A stretch of DNA of 64,000 bases from Arthrobacter sp. StoSoilB22 (GCF_019977315.1 NZ_AP024652.1:4278001-4342000); one strand, 5' to 3'. Numbered from the stretch's first letter, positions 41,774 to 51,501 are shown. Notes: generated by a model not told the origin, from the sequence alone. Translations and numbers: made by a program.

Positions 41774-44410
41774 GTGGACGACCTAGGTGGTACCCGCCCG
41801 GACCTCTTAAGCCCGAAGCCAACTGCGGTCCCACGGCCGCCCTTGGCATTGATGGCACGCCCCCGACTCGTGGCCAAGCTTGATTGCACGGCCAGCACCG
41901 TGCTGATCTGCGCCCCCGCAGGGTACGGAAAAACAGTGCTCTTGAGCCAGTGGCTGGACGGTCAGTTGCACGACGTCGCGTGGCTCGGCCCCGACCAACA
42001 CAACAGGGAAGCCCTATGGCCCGCCATATTGGGAGCGCTCCGGCGATGCCCTGCCGTTCCACCGCGCGCTTTGGAGCAATTTTCCGGAGCCGAAGACTGT
42101 GCTGTGGACGTCCTGGGAGATCTTGCCCAAGTACTGACTGCATCCGGCACCACCATTCGTCTGGTGATCGACGGCGTGGACGGCTTTGCTCCGGTTGAAC
42201 GAGATTACTGGATACCCGCATTGCTCAACCAAGCGGGCCTGCCCCTTCAACTGGTCCTTGCTTTCCGGGACAACTCTGCGGTTGACCCGGGACCTGCCCG
42301 GCTGAGCGGACGCGTCATTGAGTTGGGCGCGAAAGACCTGGCTTTCACTGTGAACGACATCAACGTACTGGCAGCAAGGACAACCACCCTGGTGGGGGTG
42401 CAGCAACTGCCTGAGCTTTTCAGGCAGACCCAGGGGTGGCCGGCCTGTGTGGTCCTCGCCTTGCGTTATCTTCGCGAGGCTGCCAATCCGGACGCCGCTC
42501 TGGGAGACCTCGCTGCCAACGACCGGCAGCTCTCCGATTACCTGGACCACCAGATACTCAGTGCTCTTTCCCGTGAGGAACGGCATGTACTGTCCAGCTC
42601 CAGCGTGTGCCGCGAGGTGGTTGCGGCACAGGCCAACATCCTTGCTGGTAACACGAACGCCGGCTGCATCCTCTCGCGCCTGGCCGATGACAAGGGAATC
42701 GTTGAGTCGTCAGGCATCGGGCGGAATGTCTTCCTGGTCCACCCTCTGATCCGCGGCTATTTCAAAGCCAGGCTGGCCCGGAAGCACCCCGACGAACTGC
42801 TGCGCTTCAGCCGGATTGCTGCGCGGTGGCATGAGTGTGCCGGCGAGCCTGTTGCGGCGCTCAGGCACGCCATGGACTCCGCGGACAATGATTTGATCAT
42901 CGACGTCCTTGAACGGCATGGCGCGGCGCTCTTGGGATCGGGTGAAGTGGTGCACGTCCGCCGTGCGATTGCTGCTTTGCCTGACGCCCTCTTCGCTGTG
43001 AATCCCAAACTCTGCGTGGTTGCCGCACTGGCCTATGTTGAAAGCCGTCAGCCCACCACCGCTACCCGTTATTTAGCTGCGGCTAACCGGCATCGGACTG
43101 CCGAACCTCCTGCCGAACTCCGAGAGCTGCAGGCTCTGGCAAAAGCGCGACTTTCCTGGTTCAGCGACGCGTGGGAGAGCCATGACCCGCAGGCCACCGT
43201 GGACCACGCTGCGCTCCGTTTCTCGGGGCACAGCGACGTCCGTAACGAGGCGAGGATGGTTACGGTCACTGCGGCGTTGGTGGAAGGCAGCTATGGGATT
43301 GCCGAGAACGAAGCTTCCGCAGCCCTCATCGAAGCCAGCGAGGCAGGCAACGCTTACCTCGCCGGCAAGGTCTATCTCAAACTGGCAGCCATGTATTCGC
43401 TGCAAGGCCAGCTCCGCCGTGCCGGTGAAGTTCTGCGGCTCTCAGAGGAAAAGCTGCCGAGACAACTGTGGACGGCCGGCGCCGGAAGGTCTGCTGGCGC
43501 ACTCATGCATGCCTCGGCCGCGCTCCTCCGTGCTGAACCGAACAAGGCCCTGCAGTTTGCCGCGGCAGGCCTTTCCGAACTCGGACAACTCGGGTCTTCC
43601 TCCACGGGAGTCGGGGGTGCCATGCGAGCCACGCTGGAGATCATTACAGCATGCGCGCACTTGGATTCCGGGAACAGGCGCAACGCCCTTGGCGACCTGC
43701 GGCAAGCCAGGCTGCGGATCAGCAGGGACCATGTCTTTGCCCGGCCGCTGGCTGCCAGCATCGCTGTGATAGAGCACACCGCTGCACTGGCATTTGGCCA
43801 TGCCGACCAAGCCCGTGAGGTGTTGGAATGGGCGGAAGAGCGAATTCCAGGAACGGGTGAACTTTGCCTCCTGCGTGCTCAGGGGCCAGCCGGGATCAGC
43901 CGCTTCGACGCTGCTTCGGACCGCCTCAGGCCATTGCACGCCGGCACAATAACGCCGCTGCTGGAATGGACCAGGCTCCACGTGACCGTTCTGGAATGCT
44001 CCATGGCCCTACGAACCGGACGACGCACACTGGCCGGCAAACTCCTGGAAGAAGCCCTCCACACGGCAGCCGAACTGGACGTCCTCCGACCCCTGGCCAT
44101 CGCTCCCCGGGAAGTGATGGACTTCCTGGTGGAAAGGGTAGGCGCCTATGGGCCGCGAGAGGCCCTGGCCCAGCGGCTGCTGACTTTACGGCCGCCCACT
44201 GACACCCGGCAAGCGCAGTCGTTGACTCCCCGGGAACGGGAGGTCCTCGCTCTCCTTCCATCGCATTTGTCGCAGGAACAGATGGCAGCGGAACTCCACT
44301 TGTCCGTGAACACGGTGAAGACTCACATTCGCATTATCTATTCGAAGCTGGGGGCCGGTTCACGGCATGACGCGGTGGCAGCGGCCTATAAGACCGGATA
44401 TTTACCCTAG
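41774..44410 (+). CDS. Large LuxR-type (LAL/MalT-like) ATP-binding regulator
   Basis: 878 residues, GTG start. Walker A APAGYGKTVLL (residues 47-57), Walker B-like LVIDGVDGF, then the helical STAND-type ATPase, a long TPR-like middle, and a C-terminal LuxR DNA-binding domain (about 815-878: SLTPREREVLALLPSHLSQEQMAAELHLSVNTVKTHIRIIYSKLGAGSRHDAVAAAYKTGYLP). It is a signal-integrating activator of the MalT class; the ligand is unknown. It is directly upstream of the SLC13 transporter, but 116 bp separate them and no operon is evident, so target genes are not proven. Confidence 0.88.
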   Translation: MDDLGGTRPDLLSPKPTAVPRPPLALMARPRLVAKLDCTASTVLICAPAGYGKTVLLSQWLDGQLHDVAWLGPDQHNREALWPAILGALRRCPAVPPRALEQFSGAEDCAVDVLGDLAQVLTASGTTIRLVIDGVDGFAPVERDYWIPALLNQAGLPLQLVLAFRDNSAVDPGPARLSGRVIELGAKDLAFTVNDINVLAARTTTLVGVQQLPELFRQTQGWPACVVLALRYLREAANPDAALGDLAANDRQLSDYLDHQILSALSREERHVLSSSSVCREVVAAQANILAGNTNAGCILSRLADDKGIVESSGIGRNVFLVHPLIRGYFKARLARKHPDELLRFSRIAARWHECAGEPVAALRHAMDSADNDLIIDVLERHGAALLGSGEVVHVRRAIAALPDALFAVNPKLCVVAALAYVESRQPTTATRYLAAANRHRTAEPPAELRELQALAKARLSWFSDAWESHDPQATVDHAALRFSGHSDVRNEARMVTVTAALVEGSYGIAENEASAALIEASEAGNAYLAGKVYLKLAAMYSLQGQLRRAGEVLRLSEEKLPRQLWTAGAGRSAGALMHASAALLRAEPNKALQFAAAGLSELGQLGSSSTGVGGAMRATLEIITACAHLDSGNRRNALGDLRQARLRISRDHVFARPLAASIAVIEHTAALAFGHADQAREVLEWAEERIPGTGELCLLRAQGPAGISRFDAASDRLRPLHAGTITPLLEWTRLHVTVLECSMALRTGRRTLAGKLLEEALHTAAELDVLRPLAIAPREVMDFLVERVGAYGPREALAQRLLTLRPPTDTRQAQSLTPREREVLALLPSHLSQEQMAAELHLSVNTVKTHIRIIYSKLGAGSRHDAVAAAYKTGYLP

Positions 44411-44525
44411 CCGTGACCTCGGAAAACGCCCATCACTCACCTGTTTGGGGTGACCCTGCGGCGGGAACACGGATCTAGTCTGAGAGAATGCTGGCCAAAG
44501 ATCCTGCGGGTTACCGAAGGCACTC

Positions 44526-46328
44526 ATGACAGACGTCGCCCTCACGTTGCTGGTGCTCGTCGTGGTGATTGCGGCGTTCGTGTGGAACCGCCTGCCGGTT
44601 GAGGTAGTGGCACTCGGAGCGGCCTTGGCCTTGTATGGCACCGGCATTGTGGGGTTGGACGATACTTTTGCCGGTTTCGGGAGCGGGACCGTGGTGTTGA
44701 TTGCGGCGCTGTTCGTGGTGGCGGAGGCCATTGATGCCGCAGGCGTTACTACGTGGTTGGGAAGCCTGCTCATCAGGTTTTCGGGGACGAGCCGGACCCG
44801 GCTGATGGTGTTGATGATGGTTCTTACGGCCCTATTAACGGCACTCATCAGTGTCAATGGGGCAGTTGCCGCGCTGCTTCCCATGGTGGTTGTGCTGGCG
44901 GTTCGCCTGGGCAGGCGGCCTTCCGAGCTGTTGATGCCCATGGCCTTTGCCGCTCACGCGGGTTCATTGCTGATCCTGACCGGTTCACCGGTGAACATCC
45001 TCATTCTCAATGCGGCGCTGGACACTACCGGAACGGGGATCGGGTTCTTCGAGTTCGGGCTGGTGGGGCTTCCGCTGTTGTTGGGAACCATCGGTTTGAC
45101 CCTTTGGCTGGGGCCACGGCTTTTGCCCACCAGGACCCCTGAGGCACTCCCAAAGGATCTGGGTTCCCATGGTGAGACGCTCATGAACCATTATCTGGAT
45201 GGCGATGGGTTGAGCCGGCTCAGCATCCCCGCCGGTTCGGCGTTGGTGGGCCAGCCGGTTGCGTGTCTTCAGGACGAGCACGACGGCGGTCATCTCCACC
45301 TCATCAGCGTTCAGGACCCGGCCGGCAAGCCGTCCGGGAGCGATGTGTTCGAAGGAGGCGATGAGATTGTGGTGCGAGGGGGACAGCAAACCATCAACGC
45401 CCTTGCCGCCCGGTATGGCCTGAAACAAGACGACGACGCGACGTGCGGGCTCATCAGCAGCAGCTACGGAGTAGCCGAGGTGGTGGTCGCACCCCGTTCG
45501 AATCTCGTTGGCACGGAGGCTTACCCCGGCATGGTCACCGAAAGCGGCGACCTGGTGGTGCTGGCCCACCATCATCCGGGCGAGCCGGAATCGTCGGGAC
45601 GCACTCTCATCACCGCCGGAGACAGGCTGCTTCTGCAGGGAACCTGGTCTGCCTTGGACCAGCACACAGTGGATCACAACGTCTTGCTGGTGGACTCGCC
45701 GGATACCATCCGTAGGCAGACCGTCCCGTTGGGGCCCCGCGCCACACCGGCGCTGATCGTCGTCGGCGTCATGGTTGTCCTGTTGGCCACCAATCTCGTC
45801 CCTGCGCCGGTCGCCGCGCTCCTGGCCGCGCTGGCCATGGTGGTACTCCGCGTGGTGACCGTTCAGCAGGCCCACCGTTCCATGGCGTGGACCACGCTCA
45901 TCCTGGTGGCGGGAATGATCCCGTTGTCCACGGCGATCACCTCGACGGGCACTGCGGAGATCCTGGCTGAAGGCATGGTGTCCGTAGTGGGAGATGGCGG
46001 CCCGTTGTTGTTGCTGGTGGGACTGTTCGTGGTCACCGCCGTCCTGGGGCAGTTGATCAGCAACACGGCCACGGCGCTGATCATCATCCCCATTGCCCTG
46101 TCCGTGGCGCAGGAGTCCTCCATCAACCCCTACGCAGTGCTGATGTGTGTGTCGGTGGCGTCCTCCGCTGCCTTACTGACGCCGGTGGCGACTCCGGCCA
46201 ACATGATGATCATGCAACCGGCAGGCTATCGGTTCGGCGACTACTGGAAGTTCGGGCTGGCGATCATGGCCCTCTATGCAGCTGTGGCCATCCTGCTGGT
46301 GCCCGTGATCTGGCCGCTTCAGAACTAG
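44526..46328 (+). CDS. SLC13/DASS-type anion permease with two TrkA-C domains
   Basis: 600 residues. N-terminal membrane half (helices to about 195) with AALLPMVVVLAVRLGRRPSELLMPMAFAAHAGSLLILTGSPVNILI, where the SPVN signature of the SLC13/ArsB group is seen, then two regulatory RCK_C domains at about 220-400 and a second membrane half ending SAALLTPVATPANMMIMQPAGYRFGDYWKFG. Such proteins carry dicarboxylates, sulfate or similar anions, with the RCK domains sensing a ligand. AAGG precedes the ATG. The MFS gene follows after 45 bp. Confidence 0.86.
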   Translation: MTDVALTLLVLVVVIAAFVWNRLPVEVVALGAALALYGTGIVGLDDTFAGFGSGTVVLIAALFVVAEAIDAAGVTTWLGSLLIRFSGTSRTRLMVLMMVLTALLTALISVNGAVAALLPMVVVLAVRLGRRPSELLMPMAFAAHAGSLLILTGSPVNILILNAALDTTGTGIGFFEFGLVGLPLLLGTIGLTLWLGPRLLPTRTPEALPKDLGSHGETLMNHYLDGDGLSRLSIPAGSALVGQPVACLQDEHDGGHLHLISVQDPAGKPSGSDVFEGGDEIVVRGGQQTINALAARYGLKQDDDATCGLISSSYGVAEVVVAPRSNLVGTEAYPGMVTESGDLVVLAHHHPGEPESSGRTLITAGDRLLLQGTWSALDQHTVDHNVLLVDSPDTIRRQTVPLGPRATPALIVVGVMVVLLATNLVPAPVAALLAALAMVVLRVVTVQQAHRSMAWTTLILVAGMIPLSTAITSTGTAEILAEGMVSVVGDGGPLLLLVGLFVVTAVLGQLISNTATALIIIPIALSVAQESSINPYAVLMCVSVASSAALLTPVATPANMMIMQPAGYRFGDYWKFGLAIMALYAAVAILLVPVIWPLQN

Positions 46329-46373
46329 CACCAATAAACCCATGCAACCAACAGAGCACACCAGGAGCAAGAC

Positions 46374-48146
46374 ATGGCCAGTGAGCGCACCACCAAAGAA
46401 ACCCCACCACCCGTCAAGGCGGCTTCCTGGCTGCCCCTGATCGTGGTGGTCCTCACCCAGATCCAGGCATCGTTCGCCGTCAACGCCTTGACGGTTTCAA
46501 TGCAAGGCATCACTACCGACCTGGACACTGCGGCTACATCCGTGGGCACTGCCATCACTGCCGGAACGTTTTCAATGGCGGCCTTCATCCTGTTGGGAGC
46601 TAAGCTGGGCGCGCGGTTCGGAACGCGCAAGGTGTTCCAGATCGCCGTGGCCATCCATGCGGCCGCCATGGCGGGTGTGGCACTGAGTCTCAGTCCCGCA
46701 ATGCTGTTCATTGCCCAAGCTTCTTCAGGCGCGGTGATTGCACTGATCGCACCGGCCCTCACGGTCTTCATCGCCACCAATTACAAGGACCAACAACAAG
46801 CCAAAGCCATCGGGCTCCTGGCCGCGGCCATCCCGGCAGCGGGTGTTTTGGCGCTGCTCATTGCCGGCTGGTTCGCAACCACCATCGGCTGGCGTTACTC
46901 GTTCGGACTCATGGTGGTCCTTGGTGCCATCAACCTGCTGCTGAGTTTCAGGCTCAAGACTGTCCCGGCGCAACCGAACCTGAAGATCGACTGGACGGGG
47001 TCGATCATCGCCGCGGTGGCCGTCATCCTGCTGAGCTTCGGTTTCAGCGGCCTGTCCTCCTGGGGTACGTGGTTCGCCACCAGCCAGGCACCCTTCGAGA
47101 TCCTCGGCCTCTCACCCGCGCCACTCCTGATCATCCTGGGGCTCATCATGGGCCAGGTGTTCTTCACGTGGATCAGGAAGCGCCAGGATGCCAAGCTTCC
47201 GCGGATCTTCGACCTCAGGGTGCTCGCTTCCAGTTCCGAGCTCGCAGTCACGGCGTGCATGGCCATCATGCTGTTTGTTGGTACGGCCGCAAACTTCCTG
47301 ATCCCCCTGTATATACAGATCGTTCAGGGCCGTTCCAGCATAGAGACCTCGTTTTCGATCATCCCTTACACCTTGTCGATCTTCCTCGCGAGCACCTTTG
47401 TGGCTTTCCTGTACGACAAATTCCCGCCACGTGTCATCGCCCAGGGCGGCTTCGTGGTGGTGGCCGGCGCACTCATCCTGCTCGCCTTCACCATCCGCAA
47501 TGACTGGGGTCAGATCTTCGTGGTGCTGGGGCTGATTCTGCTGGGACTTGGCCAAGGCGCAATCGTCGCCTTGGTGTTCAACACGCTGCTCAGCGCGGTT
47601 CCCCGCGAGTTGGCCGGCGACGTCGGAGCTTGGCGCGGGCTGGTCCATAACCTCTCCGGCAGTGTGGGCATCGCGGTGGCGAGCGCGTTCGCCGTCGGAA
47701 TGTTGTCCAGCCTGATAGCCAGCGGCGCCGCCGCGCATCCGGAGGTATCCCAGGAGTTGATCTACAAGGTGAACATCAACGAGGCCGATTTCATGACCAA
47801 TGCCCAAGTTGAAGGCGTCATCGGCGACCGGGTCAGCAGTCCCGCCGAGTTGGAGGCCGCGATCGAGGTCAATGAGGAAGCTCGCCTTCGGGCCCTGCAG
47901 ATCTCCCTCCTCGGGTTGTCCGGGCTTGCCTTGCTGGCGATTGTCCCGGCAGGCCGCATGCCCGGACGTATGAAGGGTGACCTCCCTGAGCAACTCGAAC
48001 CGGACGATCCGGATGCCATCCCGGAACCCGGCCTCCCGGCGGACCAAGCGGTTACGGCGCATCCCACCGCCACAGCGGCGCAAGCGACCACGGCGGCTCA
48101 AACCACTACAGCGGCTCAAACCATTACAGAACAGGCGAAACGGTGA
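46374..48146 (+). CDS. MFS transporter, DHA2 (EmrB/QacA-like) type
   Basis: 590 residues with about 14 helices, the layout of DHA2 multidrug antiporters. Loop 2-3 carries LLGAKLGARFGTRKVFQIAV. The region ALLIAGWFATTIGWRYSFGLMVV matches the helix 5 antiporter motif (WRYsF). A ~60-residue C-terminal tail ends with three 6-residue units AAQATT, AAQTTT, AAQTIT from an 18-bp repeat. Its stop overlaps the leucyl aminopeptidase start by 4 bp, so the exporter and peptidase are translated together. The exported compound is unknown. Confidence 0.85.
   Translation: MASERTTKETPPPVKAASWLPLIVVVLTQIQASFAVNALTVSMQGITTDLDTAATSVGTAITAGTFSMAAFILLGAKLGARFGTRKVFQIAVAIHAAAMAGVALSLSPAMLFIAQASSGAVIALIAPALTVFIATNYKDQQQAKAIGLLAAAIPAAGVLALLIAGWFATTIGWRYSFGLMVVLGAINLLLSFRLKTVPAQPNLKIDWTGSIIAAVAVILLSFGFSGLSSWGTWFATSQAPFEILGLSPAPLLIILGLIMGQVFFTWIRKRQDAKLPRIFDLRVLASSSELAVTACMAIMLFVGTAANFLIPLYIQIVQGRSSIETSFSIIPYTLSIFLASTFVAFLYDKFPPRVIAQGGFVVVAGALILLAFTIRNDWGQIFVVLGLILLGLGQGAIVALVFNTLLSAVPRELAGDVGAWRGLVHNLSGSVGIAVASAFAVGMLSSLIASGAAAHPEVSQELIYKVNINEADFMTNAQVEGVIGDRVSSPAELEAAIEVNEEARLRALQISLLGLSGLALLAIVPAGRMPGRMKGDLPEQLEPDDPDAIPEPGLPADQAVTAHPTATAAQATTAAQTTTAAQTITEQAKR
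48075..48128 (+). repeat. 18-bp in-frame tandem repeat near a gene end
   Basis: Three units from 48075, 48093 and 48111 encode the repeated AAQ-TTT tail of the MFS protein, ending 15 bp before the stop. Confidence 0.8.
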
Positions 48147-49654
48147 ATCACGAACCCTACAAACTCATCCCTGAAGGTTTCACGGCTGTCCCGTCCCTTG
48201 AGGCCGACGAACCGGAGCTGCACTTCGTGGACGGCTTTGGCCAGCTGGATGCCCTTGGCGTGGTTGTCCCCTCCGAGGGTGAGGTTCCGGCGTCCGTCGG
48301 ACTGCACCGGGAAACCTTGGAAAGTGCGGGCTTCGACGGCAAACCCGGAACCACGCTGCAGTTGGCAAACGCCTCGGGCACGCTGGTGGTTGCGGTCGGC
48401 GGCGGCAAACCGGGCTCATTGGACGCTGACGGCTGGCGGAAGGCCGCAGCGGCCTTGGTTCGCGCCACGCAGCGCCACGCGCGGATTGGATTTGAGCTTT
48501 CCGATACTGCGGGAATCGATGCCGAGCACCTGGGGCAGGTTTTGGCCGAGGGCGTGCTGCTGGCCCGCTACCGCTACGACACGCTAAAGAGCAAGGCCAA
48601 GCCAACGGCTCTGAGCGAGGTGCAGTTCCTCGCCCCGGGCGTAGACACTGCGGCTGCGGAACGGGGGCTGACCACGGGTCGGGTGAAGGTCCGCGCCACC
48701 AACATAGCCCGCGATTTGTGCAATGCACCGCCGAGCCACCTCACGGCTGCGGGTTTGGGCGAGGTGTCGCAGGAGCTAGCCAATCGGTTCGGTTTCACGG
48801 TGGAGGAGTTCAACAAGCAACAACTCATCGACCTCAGGTGCGGCGGCCTCCTCGGCGTCAATGCCGGCAGTGCCCAAGAGCCCCGCATGATCAAGCTCAG
48901 CTACCGACCGGAGGGACCGCCAACAGGACACCTCGGATTGGTGGGCAAGGGCATCATGTACGACTCCGGCGGCGTCAGCCTGAAACCGAGCGACCCCATG
49001 CACCTGCTCATGAAAATGGACATGGGCGGGGCGGCAGCGGTCTTGGCCGTTTTCACCGCTCTCCGTGACCTCGGCTGCAAGGCCGCCGTTACCGGGTTTC
49101 TGATGTGCACGGACAATATGCCCTCCGGTTCGGCGTACAAGTTAGGAGATGTCCTCACCACCCGCAGCGGCCTCACCATCGAGGTGAAGAATACCGACGC
49201 CGAAGGTCGCCTGGTGATGTGCGATGCCATGACGCTGGCGGTGGAGGACCACGTGGACGGCATTGTGGATATAGCCACCCTCACCGGCGCGGCGCTGATG
49301 TCCTTGGGGCAGCTCACCGCTCCGGTGTTCGGGAATGATCAACGCCTGGTGGACCTGGTGCTTGAGTCCGGGAGCCGTGCTGACGAGCAGGTGTGGCAGC
49401 TTCCCCTGGAGCGGGCCTACCGTCCCCAGCTGGATTCCGACGTTGCTGATATCTCCAATCTGGGCGGACCCTACGCGGGGTCCACCACAGCTGCGCTGTT
49501 CTTGGCCGAGTTCGTTGGGGAGACCCCTTGGGCGCACATCGACATTGCCGGCACCATGCAGTCGGACAAGGACGACTTGTGGAGAAGCAAAGGTGCCACT
49601 GGCTTCGGCGCCCGCCTCTTGATCGACCTGGCCCTCGGCTACCCGGCGGGGTGA
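48143..49654 (+). CDS. pepA: Leucyl aminopeptidase, M17 family
   Basis: 503 residues. C-terminal M17 domain with GLVGKGIMYDSGGVSLKPS, MKMDMGGAAAVLA and the signature NTDAEGRLVMCDAM, which together supply the two-metal centre and its lysine/arginine. The N-terminal non-catalytic domain is divergent, as usual in actinobacteria. Active as a cytosolic hexamer removing N-terminal residues from peptides. GTG start overlapping the stop of the MFS gene (GTGA). A strong terminator follows. Confidence 0.93.
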   Translation: MNHEPYKLIPEGFTAVPSLEADEPELHFVDGFGQLDALGVVVPSEGEVPASVGLHRETLESAGFDGKPGTTLQLANASGTLVVAVGGGKPGSLDADGWRKAAAALVRATQRHARIGFELSDTAGIDAEHLGQVLAEGVLLARYRYDTLKSKAKPTALSEVQFLAPGVDTAAAERGLTTGRVKVRATNIARDLCNAPPSHLTAAGLGEVSQELANRFGFTVEEFNKQQLIDLRCGGLLGVNAGSAQEPRMIKLSYRPEGPPTGHLGLVGKGIMYDSGGVSLKPSDPMHLLMKMDMGGAAAVLAVFTALRDLGCKAAVTGFLMCTDNMPSGSAYKLGDVLTTRSGLTIEVKNTDAEGRLVMCDAMTLAVEDHVDGIVDIATLTGAALMSLGQLTAPVFGNDQRLVDLVLESGSRADEQVWQLPLERAYRPQLDSDVADISNLGGPYAGSTTAALFLAEFVGETPWAHIDIAGTMQSDKDDLWRSKGATGFGARLLIDLALGYPAG

Positions 49655-49670
49655 GGTGCGGAGGACAGCA

Positions 49671-49712
49671 AAGAGGCCCCCCACTGCAGAACGTGCAGCG
49701 GCGGGGCCTCTT
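49671..49712. terminator. Bidirectional hairpin terminator
   Basis: Outer arms aagaggcccc (49671-49680) and ggggcctctt (49703-49712), inner ctgca/tgcag. Located between the convergent pepA and GlsB genes. Strong and bidirectional. Confidence 0.8.
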
Positions 49713-49724
49713 GGGCTTGGGCAG

Positions 49725-49985
49725 TTACGCCTTCTTGCGCGTGAACAGTCCCCAGATGATGAGGACCAGCAGTGCGCCACCGATTGCCAGCAGCCACGTG
49801 GAAAGCGACCAGAACTCGTTGATGCCCACCTTGAAGAGTGCGCTGCCGATCCAACCACCCAGCACGGCGCCAACGACGCCAAGGAGGATGGTGGTGATCC
49901 AGCCGCCGCCCTGCTTACCGGGCATGATGGCCTTTGCGATGGCGCCGGCAATCAAACCCAAGACGATCCAACCAATGATTCCCAT
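49725..49985 (-). CDS. GlsB/YeaQ/YmgE family stress-response membrane protein
   Basis: 86 residues with three helices. The GWIVLGLIAGAIAKAIMPGKQGGGWITTILLGVVGAVLGGWIG sequence matches the family signature (G-a-iAk...pg...gg...t...Gi.Ga..gg..g). Function is general envelope stress in known members. Transcribed alone. Confidence 0.9.
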   Translation of the reverse strand: MGIIGWIVLGLIAGAIAKAIMPGKQGGGWITTILLGVVGAVLGGWIGSALFKVGINEFWSLSTWLLAIGGALLVLIIWGLFTRKKA

Positions 49986-50060
49986 TTTTCATTCTCTCTT
50001 TCCTGAAGGAGGCCCCAGTTCGGCACGGGGACGTGTGCCGCTATCTGCCTGATTGTTTGG

Positions 50061-51041
50061 CTACCAGCTGAGGCGTCGGAGCATGCCGACGGTTTGGCTG
50101 GCAGACGGCCTGCCGGCAGGGCGGGGATCAGTCATGGCGTGAAGCACCATGGACCAGCGCCGCCGCACCGTGCCGGGAATTCGGGGTTCCCCAAGAGTCC
50201 TTGCCACCATGGACTCCAAGGGTGTGCCTGGGAACGCTTTGGTCCCGGTCAGGCATTCGAGCGCAACCAAACCCAGTGAGTAGATGTCGCTGGCGGTGGT
50301 GGATGCTTCGCCGCACACCTCCTCGGGGCTGAGGTAGTGAGGTGTGCCCGAAGAAGAGTTGGGCGCCGCGTGGCGTCCGTTGAGCGCGATTCCGAAGTCA
50401 GTCAGTTTCGCGATTCCCGGCCCTTGCGGGTCGGAAGCGAAGTCCACCAGGATATTGCCGGGTTTGATGTCATTGTGGACGATTCCCCTGCGATGAACGT
50501 GGGCCAAGGCACGGGCAATGTCCGTCATCCAGGCAGCCGTTTGTTCAGGGGAAGCCGGGTTATGGTGCATGATCCCGCGCAAATCCTTGCCGCCCACCAG
50601 CTCCAGCACCACGTAACTGCGGCTTTCCTGATGGTGGATTCCTGCGTCGCGGGAGTCTCCCGAGTCCAGGACCCTGACAATGTTTTTGTGCCGCAGGCGT
50701 CCGTGGATTTCCAGCTCTCGCCGGAAAGGGGCGTTATCCGCTGAATCCGTGGACCTGAAAATCTTGACCGCAACCGCTTTGCCGGTAGCCAGGTCCCAGG
50801 CCTCATTGACGTAAGCCTCCGAGCCTCCGCCCAGTTGGGTGCCGAGCCGGTAGCGGCCTCCAAGGACCACGTCCGGTTGGCTGTCACTTGAGGCTACGGC
50901 GATTGCGGCGGGAGTCCCGGCGACGATGCTCGTGGACGTTGCTGTTGCGACTGCCGTGGTTGATGTTTCCCTCTTAGCGGCGCGTTCGGTACAGACGGCC
51001 CCGCGATCAGCGCGGACGGCCGCCCGTTCAAGGAGCGTCAC
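50061..51041 (-). CDS. Ser/Thr protein kinase, soluble, HND-type catalytic loop
   Basis: 326 residues. Lys93 in AVAVKIF, catalytic loop IVHNDIKPGNIL (Asp191, with Asn instead of Arg before it, so a non-RD kinase), DFG at 215-217, SPE at 238-240 (APE in most kinases). No membrane helix and no extracellular domain, so it is cytosolic; the ~55-residue N-terminus is low-complexity. The kinase ends shortly after the C-lobe. Non-RD kinases generally lack activation-loop control. Its ATG overlaps the stop of the upstream small gene by 4 bp, linking the two. Confidence 0.85.
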   Translation of the reverse strand: MTLLERAAVRADRGAVCTERAAKRETSTTAVATATSTSIVAGTPAAIAVASSDSQPDVVLGGRYRLGTQLGGGSEAYVNEAWDLATGKAVAVKIFRSTDSADNAPFRRELEIHGRLRHKNIVRVLDSGDSRDAGIHHQESRSYVVLELVGGKDLRGIMHHNPASPEQTAAWMTDIARALAHVHRRGIVHNDIKPGNILVDFASDPQGPGIAKLTDFGIALNGRHAAPNSSSGTPHYLSPEEVCGEASTTASDIYSLGLVALECLTGTKAFPGTPLESMVARTLGEPRIPGTVRRRWSMVLHAMTDPRPAGRPSASQTVGMLRRLSW

Positions 51042-51439
51042 TTGAGGAGGAGGTCGACTTCGGTGACCGGGACTCCGGTCACCTCGGCCAGAGCGCGAGG
51101 GTCGACACCGGCGTCGACCGCTTTTTTGAACGCCAGCTCCAGCGTGTTCTGCGCAATTGCCAGTTCATGCTGCAGGCTCTGGCGGCGGAGAGCCGCGATC
51201 CAGACGCCACTCACGGGGTCCAAAGCGTCGATGTCCATGCGGAAGCCGCACCCGCAGGCCCATTCTGGCCAGATCGGCTCCACTGCGACCCACTGCATGG
51301 AGTCGTAGGATGGTCCGGCGGAGATTGCCATATGCGAACCGCAGTGCACGGGTCCACTGGGAATTGTCTGTTCCGTGACGGTATCCACGGTGTTTTCAGC
51401 CACTGGTTTAGAACTTGGTTCACGCAGCGCGACTGTCAT
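51038..51439 (-). CDS. Small protein with CxCxF motif, coupled to a Ser/Thr kinase
   Basis: 133 residues from the ATG at 51439 (MTVALREPSSKPVAENT), with GGGAGAG upstream. The centre is aromatic and Cys-bearing (HCGSHMAIS, EWACGCGFRMDID); the C-terminal third is helical (LQHELAIAQNTLELAFKKAVDAG) and ends in a short helix-turn-helix-like stretch (ALAEVTGVPVTEVDLLL). I do not recognise the family. The coupling to the kinase suggests a regulator or substrate of it; that is inference. The Cys pattern could bind metal. Confidence 0.65.
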   Translation of the reverse strand: MTVALREPSSKPVAENTVDTVTEQTIPSGPVHCGSHMAISAGPSYDSMQWVAVEPIWPEWACGCGFRMDIDALDPVSGVWIAALRRQSLQHELAIAQNTLELAFKKAVDAGVDPRALAEVTGVPVTEVDLLLK

Positions 51440-51460
51440 CGTTCTCTCCCACACATTCCC

Positions 51461-51501
51461 TAGTAAGTAGCTTGGCTATCTAGTTATATGTGTACTTACT
51501 A
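51461..51501. promoter_or_regulatory. Inverted repeat and TATCTAG motif between the small Cys gene and MarR
   Basis: tagtaagta (51461-51469) and its complement tacttacta (51493-51501) flank TATCTAG at 51477-51483. The same TATCTAG occurs at 52040-52046 next to the MarR start, suggesting common control of both genes. Confidence 0.45.
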
